A stretch of 27,021 nucleotides of DNA. Origin: Bdellovibrionales bacterium. GTDB taxonomy: Bacteria; Bdellovibrionota; Bdellovibrionia; Bdellovibrionales; UBA1609. The translations under genes were made by a program, and so were the position numbers. The stretch lies in assembly GCA_020435025.1 (NCBI GenBank), contig JAGRAG010000107.1:1-27021 (forward strand), read 5' to 3'. This document shows, piece by piece, positions 15,322 through 23,738 of this stretch (within the stretch, counting starts at the first letter, position 1; every line of letters starts with the position of its first letter). A model generated the notes under the pieces. That model saw only the letters and a list, made by a program, of their open reading frames with translations, did no database searches and had not been told where the DNA came from.

Positions 15322-16420
15322 AAAGATCTCCTCCCTGGATAAGAGTTTGAATTCTTTGCGATTCCTCTGGATCATTGGCGTTGTCCAAGGCCGACAAAAA
15401 AGGCTGATCTATAAGTTTGACCTCTGAATTGATCAACACCTTCCTAGGGCATCGATAGCCCAAACCCATATATTCAAAAAGCCGTTGTGAAGATTTAGGC
15501 TCATAAATCGCAAACAAGGGCTCTGGAAAATCACAATATTGACTTCGGTAGGCCGTCGCAATTTTATAGGGATCTCGTTGATCAAGAATGTCCTTTATAA
15601 GAGTCTGGTCTACGACAGGCAAATCACAGGCTACTACAAACCATGCAGCTTCCGGATAAGCTGTCATCGCCGAAAGCATCCCCCCCATTGGACCAAACCC
15701 CAAAAGCTGATCAAAAATCTGTGGTAAATTTTCAAGGCTCTCTCCCTGCCACTGATCTTTCCGTGATGACAGAAAGGTCTTTTCCATAGCGACTTCCAAA
15801 AGTTTATAAAGATACTCAGCTTGTTGAACTCCATGGTAGTTCATTAAAGCCTTGTCTTGGCCCATACGAGAACTCTGACCACCAGTTAACACCAAACCAT
15901 ATAACGGTGTTTTTTGAGCTTGAACTTTAAAAAAAGAATCAACAAATGAGGATAACTTTTCTATGTCATCTCTATGAAAGTAAAGTAAATGGTTCTCTAA
16001 AGGGGACTGCCGACTTTCGCCCACATATGCAAATACATCTGTTATCTCGCCTCTCTCTATGAGTGACATTATTTTCATCTCGGGATCTAAGACCACGACT
16101 TTGGGAATCTTACCGCCTTTTTCACCTTCAACGAAGACCCAATCACAATCTAAAAACTTCTGTCTTTGTTGATGAAAACGTTCGGGCTCTTGCTGAATCC
16201 AAGCAGACTTTTTCATAGAAGAAATGCTGACGGCAACAGCTCCATTTTCTGTCATAATGTGAGTGTCTTTTCCCGGTTTATCCATTTCAAATGTGTGAGC
16301 ATGGGCCTTTAAATAGCCAATTTTTTTTGAACAAGAAAAGTGCCTGATTAGTTTTGAAATCAAAGTGGTTTTTCCCGAATTTGAAAAACCAACAAAGGCC
16401 AATTCATAAGCGTGATACAT
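15311..16420 (-). CDS. MobB-MobA fusion, molybdenum cofactor guanylylation
   Basis: This 369-residue protein joins two cofactor-finishing functions. Residues 1-165 are MobB, a P-loop GTPase (GFSNSGKTT 11-19, then KAHAHTFEMDKPGKDTH 38-54, typical of MobB). Residues 172-369 are MobA, molybdenum cofactor guanylyltransferase: LTGGQSSRMGQDKAL (178-192), GPMGGMLS (243-250), ACDLP with metal-binding Asp266, and LDNANDPEE near the end. MobA makes the MGD form used by DMSO-reductase-family enzymes, which predicts such an enzyme elsewhere in the genome. Start ATG 16420 has AAAGGAGG (16427-16434) before it; a TTG at 16444 is unlikely. It overlaps moaC by 17 bp. Confidence 0.9.
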   Translation of the reverse strand: MYHAYELAFVGFSNSGKTTLISKLIRHFSCSKKIGYLKAHAHTFEMDKPGKDTHIMTENGAVAVSISSMKKSAWIQQEPERFHQQRQKFLDCDWVFVEGEKGGKIPKVVVLDPEMKIMSLIERGEITDVFAYVGESRQSPLENHLLYFHRDDIEKLSSFVDSFFKVQAQKTPLYGLVLTGGQSSRMGQDKALMNYHGVQQAEYLYKLLEVAMEKTFLSSRKDQWQGESLENLPQIFDQLLGFGPMGGMLSAMTAYPEAAWFVVACDLPVVDQTLIKDILDQRDPYKIATAYRSQYCDFPEPLFAIYEPKSSQRLFEYMGLGYRCPRKVLINSEVKLIDQPFLSALDNANDPEESQRIQTLIQGGDLYGK

Positions 16421-16874
16421 CGCTTTTGCCTCCTTTCTTTTCAACTAACACAGTTTTTTCAATGACAATATCGTGAGAAAGAGCCTTACACATATCGTAT
16501 ATGGTTAGGGCTGCAATAGTGGCTCCTGTAAGCGCTTCCATTTCCACGCCCGTCTTATGATGTATCTTTACTTGGCACCGAATCGTCACCAATCCACTTT
16601 GATTAGACTGAATATCGACTTTACAACTTTCGATAGCAAGCGGATGGCAAAACGGAATCAACTCATGAGTGCGCTTGGCAGCCATCGTTCCCGCAATCAC
16701 GGCCGTTTGAAAAACGGGACCTTTCGGAGAATGAATTTCCCCATCTTCGATGACTTGAAAAATGACTTCAGGTAGTTGAACAACCGTCTCTGCGATGGCT
16801 TGTCGTAAGGTAATGTCTTTGTGACTAACATCCACCATAGTGGGCTGTCCTTTTTCATCTAAGTGTGTGAACAA
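16404..16874 (-). CDS. moaC: Cyclic pyranopterin monophosphate synthase MoaC
   Basis: MoaC converts the MoaA product into cyclic pyranopterin monophosphate. From TTG 16874 it has 156 residues with family motifs THLDEKGQPTMVDVS (3-17), GTMAAKRT (62-69), LIPFCHPL (72-79), the strongly conserved GVEMEALTGATIAALTIYDM (109-128) and the KKGGKS end (147-151). The TTG at 16874 is preferred because GGAGG (16880-16884) stands five bases before it and homologues begin here; a TTG at 16886 would add four residues. The start is one base after the moaA stop, so translation is probably coupled. Cytoplasmic. Confidence 0.95.
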   Translation of the reverse strand: MFTHLDEKGQPTMVDVSHKDITLRQAIAETVVQLPEVIFQVIEDGEIHSPKGPVFQTAVIAGTMAAKRTHELIPFCHPLAIESCKVDIQSNQSGLVTIRCQVKIHHKTGVEMEALTGATIAALTIYDMCKALSHDIVIEKTVLVEKKGGKSDVSRL

Positions 16875-16875
16875 C

Positions 16876-17814
16876 TCATCCTCCAATTTGGTTCATATCT
16901 TGATTAATGTGTGAAATACGGCCCGTCGGCTTTAACTTCATCACATTCAAAACAGCGATAGAAATCTGTTCTTTTGTTAATCCCTTTAGAGACAAACCTT
17001 CGTTAGACATTAAACAAGCTCTTAAAAATCCATCATAGCTCAATCGCAAACGAGAACAGCTACCACAAAACGGTTTTGACTCCGAAGCAATAAAGCCCAA
17101 CTTAGCCCCTTTTTCTGTAGTAAAGTTAAAAGAAGTAGAATCAAAATCTACAGACTTTGCTTTTAGCACTTCTGTCTTTTTTAAGGCTGATATCATTTCA
17201 TCAGCACTCACAAACTGATCTTGCTGGTCACGACAGGCTTGCCCAATCTTCATTAACTCTAAAAACCGAACTTCGATATCGTATTTTTCGGAGAATCGAA
17301 CAAAATTTAAAAGCTCATGGTCATTTACTCCGCGAACCATGACTGTATTGACCTTAACCCCAAAACCCATATCTTTGGCACTCAATATGCCCTTATAGGT
17401 TTCTTGAAAATATTTCGAGCGAGTGATTTCTTGAAAGTTGCCTTTATCCAAACTATCCAGACTGACGTTAAGGTTCATACATCCAATGGACTTAAGAAAA
17501 GGCAAATGCTCTTGAAGATTGTAACCATTTGTCGTCATCCCAAATTTCTGAAGGGGAAGTTCACTTAAACCCGTCATGATCTCGCGAAACTCCTTGCGGA
17601 GAGTTGGCTCGCCACCGGTGACACGAATTTGTTCAACGCCTAGGTTAACGAGGATTTCACACAGTTCAAACAGAGCGCTCAGCGAAAGATAACGAGAGGC
17701 TGAAGCAAACCGGGCATCAACAGGCATGCAATAAAAACAACGAAAGTTGCAAGCATCCAAAAGAGAGACTCGTAACTTTCGAATGACTCTTCCATGCGAA
17801 TCTTGAAGATTCAT
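16876..17814 (-). CDS. moaA: GTP 3',8-cyclase MoaA (radical SAM)
   Basis: MoaA carries out the first step of molybdenum cofactor synthesis, the radical rearrangement of GTP. The 312-residue protein has the radical SAM cluster CNFRCFYC (Cys22, 26, 29), GGEP (67-70), and the second cluster Cys250, Cys253 and Cys267 (CGSC...RACL) that binds GTP. It ends in MNQIGG, carrying the conserved Gly-Gly tail needed for activity. ATG 17814 follows GGAGGAAGGAT and overlaps the moeA stop as ATGA. A TTG further up (17838) is unlikely because it lies within moeA and just before that ribosome site. Confidence 0.96.
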   Translation of the reverse strand: MNLQDSHGRVIRKLRVSLLDACNFRCFYCMPVDARFASASRYLSLSALFELCEILVNLGVEQIRVTGGEPTLRKEFREIMTGLSELPLQKFGMTTNGYNLQEHLPFLKSIGCMNLNVSLDSLDKGNFQEITRSKYFQETYKGILSAKDMGFGVKVNTVMVRGVNDHELLNFVRFSEKYDIEVRFLELMKIGQACRDQQDQFVSADEMISALKKTEVLKAKSVDFDSTSFNFTTEKGAKLGFIASESKPFCGSCSRLRLSYDGFLRACLMSNEGLSLKGLTKEQISIAVLNVMKLKPTGRISHINQDMNQIGG

Positions 17815-19019
17815 AGTATCCTTCCTCCCCAATGCCAATAGGGAAACACTTCTCCACCAGCAAAGTGAGCTTTATTCGGTGGGAGCTCAATGAACCCATC
17901 CGATTTCGTCAGGGATGCCAAGTCGCCTGATCCATTTAATGAAATAGGAAAAGCCCTCAACTCTGCATCTTCAATCTTTACTTGAACCGGTTGAAACAAT
18001 GTAAGTTTCGGGGAAAAATCAAAGTCTGTTTTTAGGCGAACCGTAATAGGATTTTTCACGACTCCTATTTTTTTATTCAATGCCGGATACAAATACCTTA
18101 CCAAACAGGTCAAAGCAGATACCGGATTTCCTGGCAGTCCAAAAACCATTTGCTTCTCAGGGCCGACGCCAAACCAAAAAGGTTTGCCTGGTCGTTGCGC
18201 CACCTTATGAAATATTTCTTGAACTCCTAAATCTTTTAAAACAGAGGGCACAAAGTCAAACTGACCCATTGAAACGCCCCCAGAGAGAACCACCACATCG
18301 TGCTCCTCAAGAAGAGACTGCAGTTTTGTAAACATTCTTTCGCGACTGTCTGCTAAATGAAAGTGGCTAACATTTTCAAAGCCGTGTTGCTTTAAAAAAG
18401 CCGATAGCGCATATTTATTAGAACTGCGAATCTGATGGGGAAGAGGGACTTCTGTTACTTCCACCAACTCCGTTCCCGTGCTCACAACGGCGACAGACGG
18501 CCTTTTTGATACAGAGATTTGTGATTGCCCAATCGTGGCCGCTACAGCCCATTGTGGTGCCAATAAGGAAGTCCCCTTAGACAACAAAACCTCTCCGTCG
18601 GGATAGTCACTTCCCTGTAAATGAACATTTTGCCCAAAGCGAACGACACACGAGGGGATAAGATGGACGGATGGACCTTCTTTTGTAAGATCCTCTACTC
18701 GAATAACCGTATCGCAGTTTTTAGGAAGAACCGCTCCCGTCATCACTTCAATACAGTGACGATCATCATGAAGTGTTCGTTGGGGCTCGCCAGCTGCTTG
18801 GATCTCTTGTATCGCAAAATGTCTGAGTCCTTTTTCATACTCTGAGAATCTGATAGCGATTCCATCCATCGCCACACGATGAAAAGGGGGAAAAGGCCGA
18901 TCGGCCATCAAGTCCTCTTGAAGGATCTCGGCCTTAAGCGATTCAATTGATAACAAACATGTCTCTTCACGCAATACATGCGACAAAACAAGAGCTTCTG
19001 CTTCAGAAACTGAAATCAT
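17811..19019 (-). CDS. moeA: Molybdopterin molybdenumtransferase MoeA
   Basis: MoeA inserts molybdate into (adenylylated) molybdopterin. From ATG 19019 it has 402 residues, the usual size. Motifs in order are AMDGIAIR (50-57), EVMTGAVLP (91-99), VSTGTEL (179-185), LSGGVSMGQFDF (245-256), RPGKP (276-280) and FGLPGNPVSAL (293-303), followed by a C-terminal beta domain. This start has AAAGG nine to ten bases before it and fits family length. ATG 19088 has a better-placed AAGG but would add 23 residues unlike homologues. It is first in the six-gene operon, behind a promoter at 19133-19161. Its usual partner MogA/MoaB is not in this window. Confidence 0.94.
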   Translation of the reverse strand: MISVSEAEALVLSHVLREETCLLSIESLKAEILQEDLMADRPFPPFHRVAMDGIAIRFSEYEKGLRHFAIQEIQAAGEPQRTLHDDRHCIEVMTGAVLPKNCDTVIRVEDLTKEGPSVHLIPSCVVRFGQNVHLQGSDYPDGEVLLSKGTSLLAPQWAVAATIGQSQISVSKRPSVAVVSTGTELVEVTEVPLPHQIRSSNKYALSAFLKQHGFENVSHFHLADSRERMFTKLQSLLEEHDVVVLSGGVSMGQFDFVPSVLKDLGVQEIFHKVAQRPGKPFWFGVGPEKQMVFGLPGNPVSALTCLVRYLYPALNKKIGVVKNPITVRLKTDFDFSPKLTLFQPVQVKIEDAELRAFPISLNGSGDLASLTKSDGFIELPPNKAHFAGGEVFPYWHWGGRIL

Positions 19020-19132
19020 AGTGAGGCACCTTTCCAAACACGGGAGACCCATCTGTTTCCGGAAGGGCCCTATCGTCTTAAACTCCATAGCTTTGCCTTA
19101 GGAGATTAAGATAGGAGACCTAAATTTCAAAC

Positions 19133-19161
19133 TTTATACAGTTTTTCCTTAAATAAAACAA
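19133..19161 (-). promoter_or_regulatory. Candidate sigma-70 promoter of the Moco operon
   Basis: On the minus strand: TTGTTT (19156-19161), a 17-bp spacer, TATAAA (19133-19138, five of six). Predicted start near 19126, about 38 nt before ATG 19088 and 107 nt before ATG 19019. The leader is too short, and lacks obvious structure, for a molybdenum cofactor riboswitch. Confidence 0.5.
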
Positions 19162-19212
19162 CCCTACCAGTTCCCTCTACTCCCCTTCCTGCCTCTATGG
19201 TATATTTGGTTG

Positions 19213-20652
19213 ATGTCGCATATCGGAGGAGTGGCAACAGGCCATCCATTTACCACATTTATTGGTGCAGAGACCTTGAAATCTCAAGGGAACGCCTTTG
19301 ATGCAGCCATGGCTTGTGCTTTTGCGGCTAGCCTTTCCGAGCCTTTGTTAACAAGTCTGGGAGGTGGCGGGTTAATGCTCTTCCAACACCAGCGGCAGGT
19401 AGGATGCTTTGATTTTTTTACTAACTTTCCGGGACTGAATGCCCCAAACCGAAAAGTCCACTTAACTCCTGTCACGGTTACTTTCAGCAGCAGTCAACAG
19501 GATTTTCTTGTCGGAGCCGACTCTGTCGCTGTTCCTGGCACTCTAAAAGGACTCCTGGAATTTCATGAGCGATGGGGACAGTTGCCACTTAAAAAACTCT
19601 TGAAACCCATAATTGAATTTGCTCGAAAGGGCGTTTCCTTAAATTCTACGCAAAGCTATGTTTTAGGTCTGTTGGAGCCGATTTTGCAACGGACGGAAAC
19701 CGGAAAACGACTTTATTTCAAAGGCAATCGCCTTCTCAAACACGGTGATGATTTTATAAATCCTGAGTTTGCCAACTTTTTAGAAAATTTCGAAGAAAAT
19801 TGCTTGAGCTTTTACACGGGCCTTTTAGGAGACAGGACCCTAGACCAATTCGGCTCGGAGCCTTGGCTCTCCAAAACCGATTTAGAAAGTTACCGACCTG
19901 AACTGAGAGATCCTCTGAGCTTTCTTTATAATGAAAGTACTTTATATACCGTTCCCGTACCCTCTCATGGAGGACATTATCTAAAAGTCTTATTTGCACT
20001 TTTAGAAAAGCACAATATTTCCCAAAAGCCATGGGGAGGCATTGAGCATCTTAAGGCCATTGCCGACACTTTGATAGAATTAGAAAACGGAAAGTCCTCG
20101 GCCGAATTCCACCCCTTTACTAAAGGGACCACTCATATCAGCATCTCTGATTCCTTCGATAATCACGTGAGCATGTCATTAACCAACGGCGAGGGATCTG
20201 GAGTTTTTATCCCCGAAAGCGGGATCATGCTTAATAACATGTTGGGTGAAGACGACCTCTGCAGCCACGATCCTCAATATTGGCGTCCAGGACAAAGGCT
20301 TCCCTCGATGATGGCCCCATGCTTGGTTAGAAGGAACGAGGCCCCTCTTTTAGTAACAGGCTCTGGCGGCTCTAAAAGAATCCGCTCGTCACTGTTACAG
20401 GTGATCAGCCATATACTGGATTTCGACGGGAATCTACAAGATGCTATTCAAGCGCCAAGGCTCAATTGGGACGGCGAGGCCTTACAGCTAGAACCAGGGT
20501 TCAGTGAAGATGTCGTTACCGAGCTTAAAAAATCATATCCTGTAAATGAGTGGCCTCAGTTGGAGTTCTACTTTGGAGGCACGCACTCGGTTCTTGAAAA
20601 AACCGCAGCCGCAGGTGACCCCCGAAGAGGTGGCAGTTCCTGGTTTTCTTAG
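19213..20652 (+). CDS. Gamma-glutamyltransferase family protein (Ntn hydrolase)
   Basis: This 479-residue protein belongs to the gamma-glutamyltranspeptidase family, which self-cleaves to expose a catalytic threonine and transfers or hydrolyses gamma-glutamyl groups. The processing site is KGTTHISISD with nucleophile Thr306. It is followed by GSGVFIPESGIMLNNMLGEDD (328-348) and TGSGGSKRIRSS (382-393), as in the family. The N-terminal part has GGVATGHP, GNAFDAAMACAF and AVPGTLKGL. It is about 100 residues shorter than E. coli Ggt and lacks a signal peptide, suggesting a cytoplasmic enzyme with a different substrate. The start is ATG 19213 (a TTG precedes it directly) with a weak ribosome site. 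Confidence 0.88.
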   Translation: MSHIGGVATGHPFTTFIGAETLKSQGNAFDAAMACAFAASLSEPLLTSLGGGGLMLFQHQRQVGCFDFFTNFPGLNAPNRKVHLTPVTVTFSSSQQDFLVGADSVAVPGTLKGLLEFHERWGQLPLKKLLKPIIEFARKGVSLNSTQSYVLGLLEPILQRTETGKRLYFKGNRLLKHGDDFINPEFANFLENFEENCLSFYTGLLGDRTLDQFGSEPWLSKTDLESYRPELRDPLSFLYNESTLYTVPVPSHGGHYLKVLFALLEKHNISQKPWGGIEHLKAIADTLIELENGKSSAEFHPFTKGTTHISISDSFDNHVSMSLTNGEGSGVFIPESGIMLNNMLGEDDLCSHDPQYWRPGQRLPSMMAPCLVRRNEAPLLVTGSGGSKRIRSSLLQVISHILDFDGNLQDAIQAPRLNWDGEALQLEPGFSEDVVTELKKSYPVNEWPQLEFYFGGTHSVLEKTAAAGDPRRGGSSWFS

Positions 20653-20748
20653 AATCATATAAACCGCAGCCTTTTATTGCGACTCCATTCCTTTAGACAT
20701 TCTTTAAGTCTTAGACTGAACCTTTTGTTTGCAGAGTCGAGTGTTAAA

Positions 20749-20770
20749 CGGCACCTTAAACAAAGTGCCG
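20749..20770 (-). terminator. Stem-loop between convergent genes
   Basis: CGGCAC (20749-20754) pairs with GTGCCG (20765-20770) around a ten-base loop, in the 129-bp gap between the convergent genes ending at 20652 and 20782. On the minus strand TTTAACACT follows, a poor T-run, so termination is only possible. Confidence 0.4.
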
Positions 20771-20781
20771 ATACTGACATT

Positions 20782-22140
20782 TTATCGATCAAAAAATTCG
20801 AAGCTTTCCATCGGGGCAAGATCATGAATTTGCCCATCTATCGCCGTACTTAATTTCTGTGATTGTGTTCCTTGGATTTCGAAAAGCTCTCCTGCATCGG
20901 TCAACCCCAGGACCACACCATCAACCTTATAAAGCCTTTTGTACTTTTGATCTAACTGTTCTGCTGTTTTGGAAACATAAGGTCTTTTCGACTGACAGCC
21001 GACCTTATAAATGGCTCCTGATTCAACTAACAAAAGAGCCTCAAAATCGGCACGGTTGTATCCATTAGGATAAACAAACGTGGTGGGCCGTTCACCAGAG
21101 ATAGATACATCACTAGAAGCCTCTGTTCTTGGGTCACAGGTCATAGTGACTTTACCCTCATAAGCTTTTGCGGACCACTGTCCACCTATATGAAGGTCTT
21201 TAAGCAAAGCTCTTTGCTGAGGATTCGAGTCATTATAGTCCCCCGCAGCTCGACGTGGTTTTTGAGGTATCTCCCCTTCATTGTTAAGAGAAATATAATG
21301 GGCTTTTTTGGCCTTATCATCTGGGAACAAAATCATCTGTTGAGAGCGCATTACAATATGGCCCAGATCTTCCACCTGACCCAATTTCTGCAAAGATGAC
21401 CTCATATTCATATTAAGAGCATAAAGATCTTTGCTCTTTGACAATAAAACATACTGACGAGAGCGATCGACTTCGGCAGGATAAACAAACGCCTCATCAG
21501 CGTATACTACTGCGGAAGATTTCGAGTACGCCTTTAATGCAGGATGAATGTTCGTCGCATATCGCGCCAACTGCGCATAGGTCTCTACTGAAACAGCATA
21601 AGAGCCTCCATCAGAGATTCTTCTATCACAAGCGCCTCGAATTCCCGATCTCGCTCCACTTTGACAAGTCGTATGAGGAAAACCATCAATGTGTCGCGCC
21701 TCGTGCATAAATACACTCGCCCTATCGAGACCAACAAATTGCTCCGTTAACAACATGGTACAAACCCACATGGTTTTACTACCCCATCCCCGAACGTAGG
21801 CACCAACGCCCTTAGGACAGCTCGTATCGATTACAATGTCATTGATGCGATCTTTAAAATAACTATACCAATCCGAAGCAAAGCGACCTGAAAAAAGATC
21901 GTCCTGACTTTTATCCATGTTTGGTTCAAATGAGGTTTTACGCATAAAGTAAATACCAACCAACAGATTAGAACGGTGTGAGCCGTCCGGGCAAAACTGG
22001 TCACCTGCTAAATCTCGAAATTGTCGGAAATCGCGCGCAATTTCGGTCATATCACTTTGTGGAATACAATCATTTGCTTGTACAGCTAAGGCTGTTAAAC
22101 CAATATATATAAATACGAAGATTCTCCCCAGGATCCTCAT
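20782..22140 (-). CDS. Exported HEXXH protein, putative metallopeptidase
   Basis: This 452-residue protein has a signal peptide (about 1-22, ending AVQA) and is probably periplasmic or released. A zinc-site motif FMHEARHIDGF holds HEXXH at 146-150; Glu186 in YAVSVETYAQ could be the third ligand, as in gluzincins. Many cysteines (25, 50, 108, 127, 159, 171) suggest disulfides around that site. The C-terminal half (about 215-450) has recurring strand-like segments such as SKDLYALN and YKVDGVVLGLTDAGELFEIQ, suggesting a propeller-like domain. I do not recognise the family by name. ATG 22140 follows a run of eight G, which is an adequate ribosome site at short spacing. Confidence 0.78.
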   Translation of the reverse strand: MRILGRIFVFIYIGLTALAVQANDCIPQSDMTEIARDFRQFRDLAGDQFCPDGSHRSNLLVGIYFMRKTSFEPNMDKSQDDLFSGRFASDWYSYFKDRINDIVIDTSCPKGVGAYVRGWGSKTMWVCTMLLTEQFVGLDRASVFMHEARHIDGFPHTTCQSGARSGIRGACDRRISDGGSYAVSVETYAQLARYATNIHPALKAYSKSSAVVYADEAFVYPAEVDRSRQYVLLSKSKDLYALNMNMRSSLQKLGQVEDLGHIVMRSQQMILFPDDKAKKAHYISLNNEGEIPQKPRRAAGDYNDSNPQQRALLKDLHIGGQWSAKAYEGKVTMTCDPRTEASSDVSISGERPTTFVYPNGYNRADFEALLLVESGAIYKVGCQSKRPYVSKTAEQLDQKYKRLYKVDGVVLGLTDAGELFEIQGTQSQKLSTAIDGQIHDLAPMESFEFFDR

Positions 22141-22241
22141 TCCCCCCCCTTAATTTTTCGTTTTGAAAATTCAAAACTTTGAATGAGCTATCGGATCACG
22201 TCGGGCAAATTTTGGCTAGCTGAATTCCCTAAAATATTAAA

Positions 22242-22928
22242 TTAATGTGTCAATTCGGTTAATTTTCGTTTCGCATAGTTTCTTAAATAAGGATCTGCAA
22301 TGTTCTCCATCGATCTTTCTAATAGGCTGCGGGCCTGAGGATCTGTCTTTGCCTGTTCCACAAGAGCCTCTATAGCCATAATTTTCAAGGACTTTTCTTG
22401 CACTCTTTTAGCGTCCTCTGGAGAGTGAGGATCAGCATCCGGTTCCGCCTGTAGCGGAGCTTCGATAAAATCGGTTAAGCTCTGTAATGTACCGGATTTA
22501 CCTAAAGACAGCATATAAACCGCTAAAATCTTTTTTTGTGCCGGTTCAGACAAATTTCTAGCTATTTTAACTAATTCTGCTTGCTCGGCATCAGCAAGAC
22601 TCGCCGCTCGATTTGAGAGACTTTCTAAATACTCGGGACTCATTGGTCCCATATCTTCTAGTCGCCCACTTTCTTCAGAAAACCACTGACGAAAGGCATC
22701 CATACTTTCAGAATCCGATTGCGTCGACTCTTTCTCCTTTGCAGACAAAACTTCATCGTTGAAAGAACTCTCATCAGCAGAGCCTGATTTTGTTGTCTGA
22801 GGAGTCGTTACCACTGGAACAGAGATTCTGGCTGCCTTTGGCTCTGATGCCGTGGGAGACGGCCAAAAGTTGTAGATGAGAGCTAAACCAAAAAGTACGA
22901 AGATACCAAAAATCGCTCTTTTTTGCAA
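22242..22928 (-). CDS. Membrane-anchored helical protein of unknown function
   Basis: From TTG 22928 the 228-residue protein starts MQKRAIFGIFVLFGLALIYN, a single membrane anchor (5-21) with a positive N-terminus, so the rest faces the periplasm. Residues 22-70 are Ser/Thr/Pro/Glu-rich and disordered; from about 75 on it is helical and charged, with a possible HEAT-like pattern (ARNLSEPAQKKILAVYML, EKSLKIMAIEALVEQA). This TTG is preferred because GAAGGGGG stands just before it and the anchor then begins at once; the longer frame from 22982 would put 18 extra residues in front. It lies upstream of the HEXXH protein gene on the same strand (about 100 bp), perhaps co-transcribed. The function is unknown. 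Confidence 0.7.
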   Translation of the reverse strand: MQKRAIFGIFVLFGLALIYNFWPSPTASEPKAARISVPVVTTPQTTKSGSADESSFNDEVLSAKEKESTQSDSESMDAFRQWFSEESGRLEDMGPMSPEYLESLSNRAASLADAEQAELVKIARNLSEPAQKKILAVYMLSLGKSGTLQSLTDFIEAPLQAEPDADPHSPEDAKRVQEKSLKIMAIEALVEQAKTDPQARSLLERSMENIADPYLRNYAKRKLTELTH

Positions 22929-23095
22929 AAATCCCCCTTCGCTGAACCACAAAAGCAGAGATATATTCGAAAAATCCAGCAATGCAAACCATTTTCACAA
23001 ATCAGCGGAACTCAACTCGACTCTATCAACCTGTTTAGTTAAAATGGTGGCAGCCGGAAACCATTAACTATAAGAAATACGCCTTGAGACTAAAT

Positions 23096-23719
23096 ATGGC
23101 TTCAAACACATCTATCCATACACTCCTGATAAAACGGAGTCTTTTTTTCGCCTTGCTATTGAGCCCTTCGTTTTTGGTGCAATGTAAAAAAACTCCCGTC
23201 TTTTCTCTTGTCAATTTGGGTCTTCCACTCAAAATAGCAGGCGTCGAGATAGCTCAACAAAAAACCTTTTCCAATAAAAATGAAACCGAACATATTTACT
23301 TAGTAAAAGGCTCTGATCTCAATAAAGTCCATGTCAAAATAGTAAACGGTATAGATACTGAAAAATTCCAACGATATCTCCGTAAAGAGCAAGCTATCAT
23401 TGGAGCAAAATACCAACAGGTCGTCCCGCCTTATGCCGGCGCCCAAACAGAACCTGCAAAATGCCCAAACGACCTGATGGCTAGCACACGCAGAAAATTG
23501 AATGAAAGTAGTGAGGTCTTATTCATTTCGGGGCCGACTTCAAAAAAAGGACATATTGGTGTTTGTGACCCAAATCTGGTCTCTGGAAAATTCATCAAGA
23601 CAATCATCTTTTGCCACAACAATCAGAAAATCTATGATCTTGAATTCTATTTTTCACAGCAGATTGTCTCACTAAAGGATCAAACTCTTTTGAACCTGGA
23701 ATGCCTAAATTTCCCTTAG
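23096..23719 (+). CDS. Possible lipoprotein of unknown function
   Basis: This 207-residue protein starts MASNTSIHTLLIKRSLFFAL, continues with a hydrophobic stretch and reaches SFLVQCKK at Cys30. The LVQC box resembles a lipobox, although Gln before Cys is unusual, so it could also be an ordinary signal peptide. The mature part is beta-rich with Cys pairs (about 126, 161, 181, 202 in this numbering). ATG 23096 is preferred to TTG 23084, which is in the same frame; neither has a strong ribosome site. No family was recognised. A long perfect hairpin begins 19 bases after its stop. Confidence 0.68.
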   Translation: MASNTSIHTLLIKRSLFFALLLSPSFLVQCKKTPVFSLVNLGLPLKIAGVEIAQQKTFSNKNETEHIYLVKGSDLNKVHVKIVNGIDTEKFQRYLRKEQAIIGAKYQQVVPPYAGAQTEPAKCPNDLMASTRRKLNESSEVLFISGPTSKKGHIGVCDPNLVSGKFIKTIIFCHNNQKIYDLEFYFSQQIVSLKDQTLLNLECLNFP

Positions 23720-23738
23720 ATAATTTATGAGCGACTCG

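Noticed and set aside
19020..19132. Possible molybdenum cofactor riboswitch before moeA
   Set aside because: The leader is about 40-107 nt and lacks the conserved multi-stem fold; only an ordinary promoter was visible.
20655..20837. 60-codon minus-strand frame at the end of the gamma-glutamyltransferase gene
   Set aside because: It overlaps the end of the HEXXH gene in another frame, has no ribosome site or family signature, and contains the stem-loop between the convergent genes.
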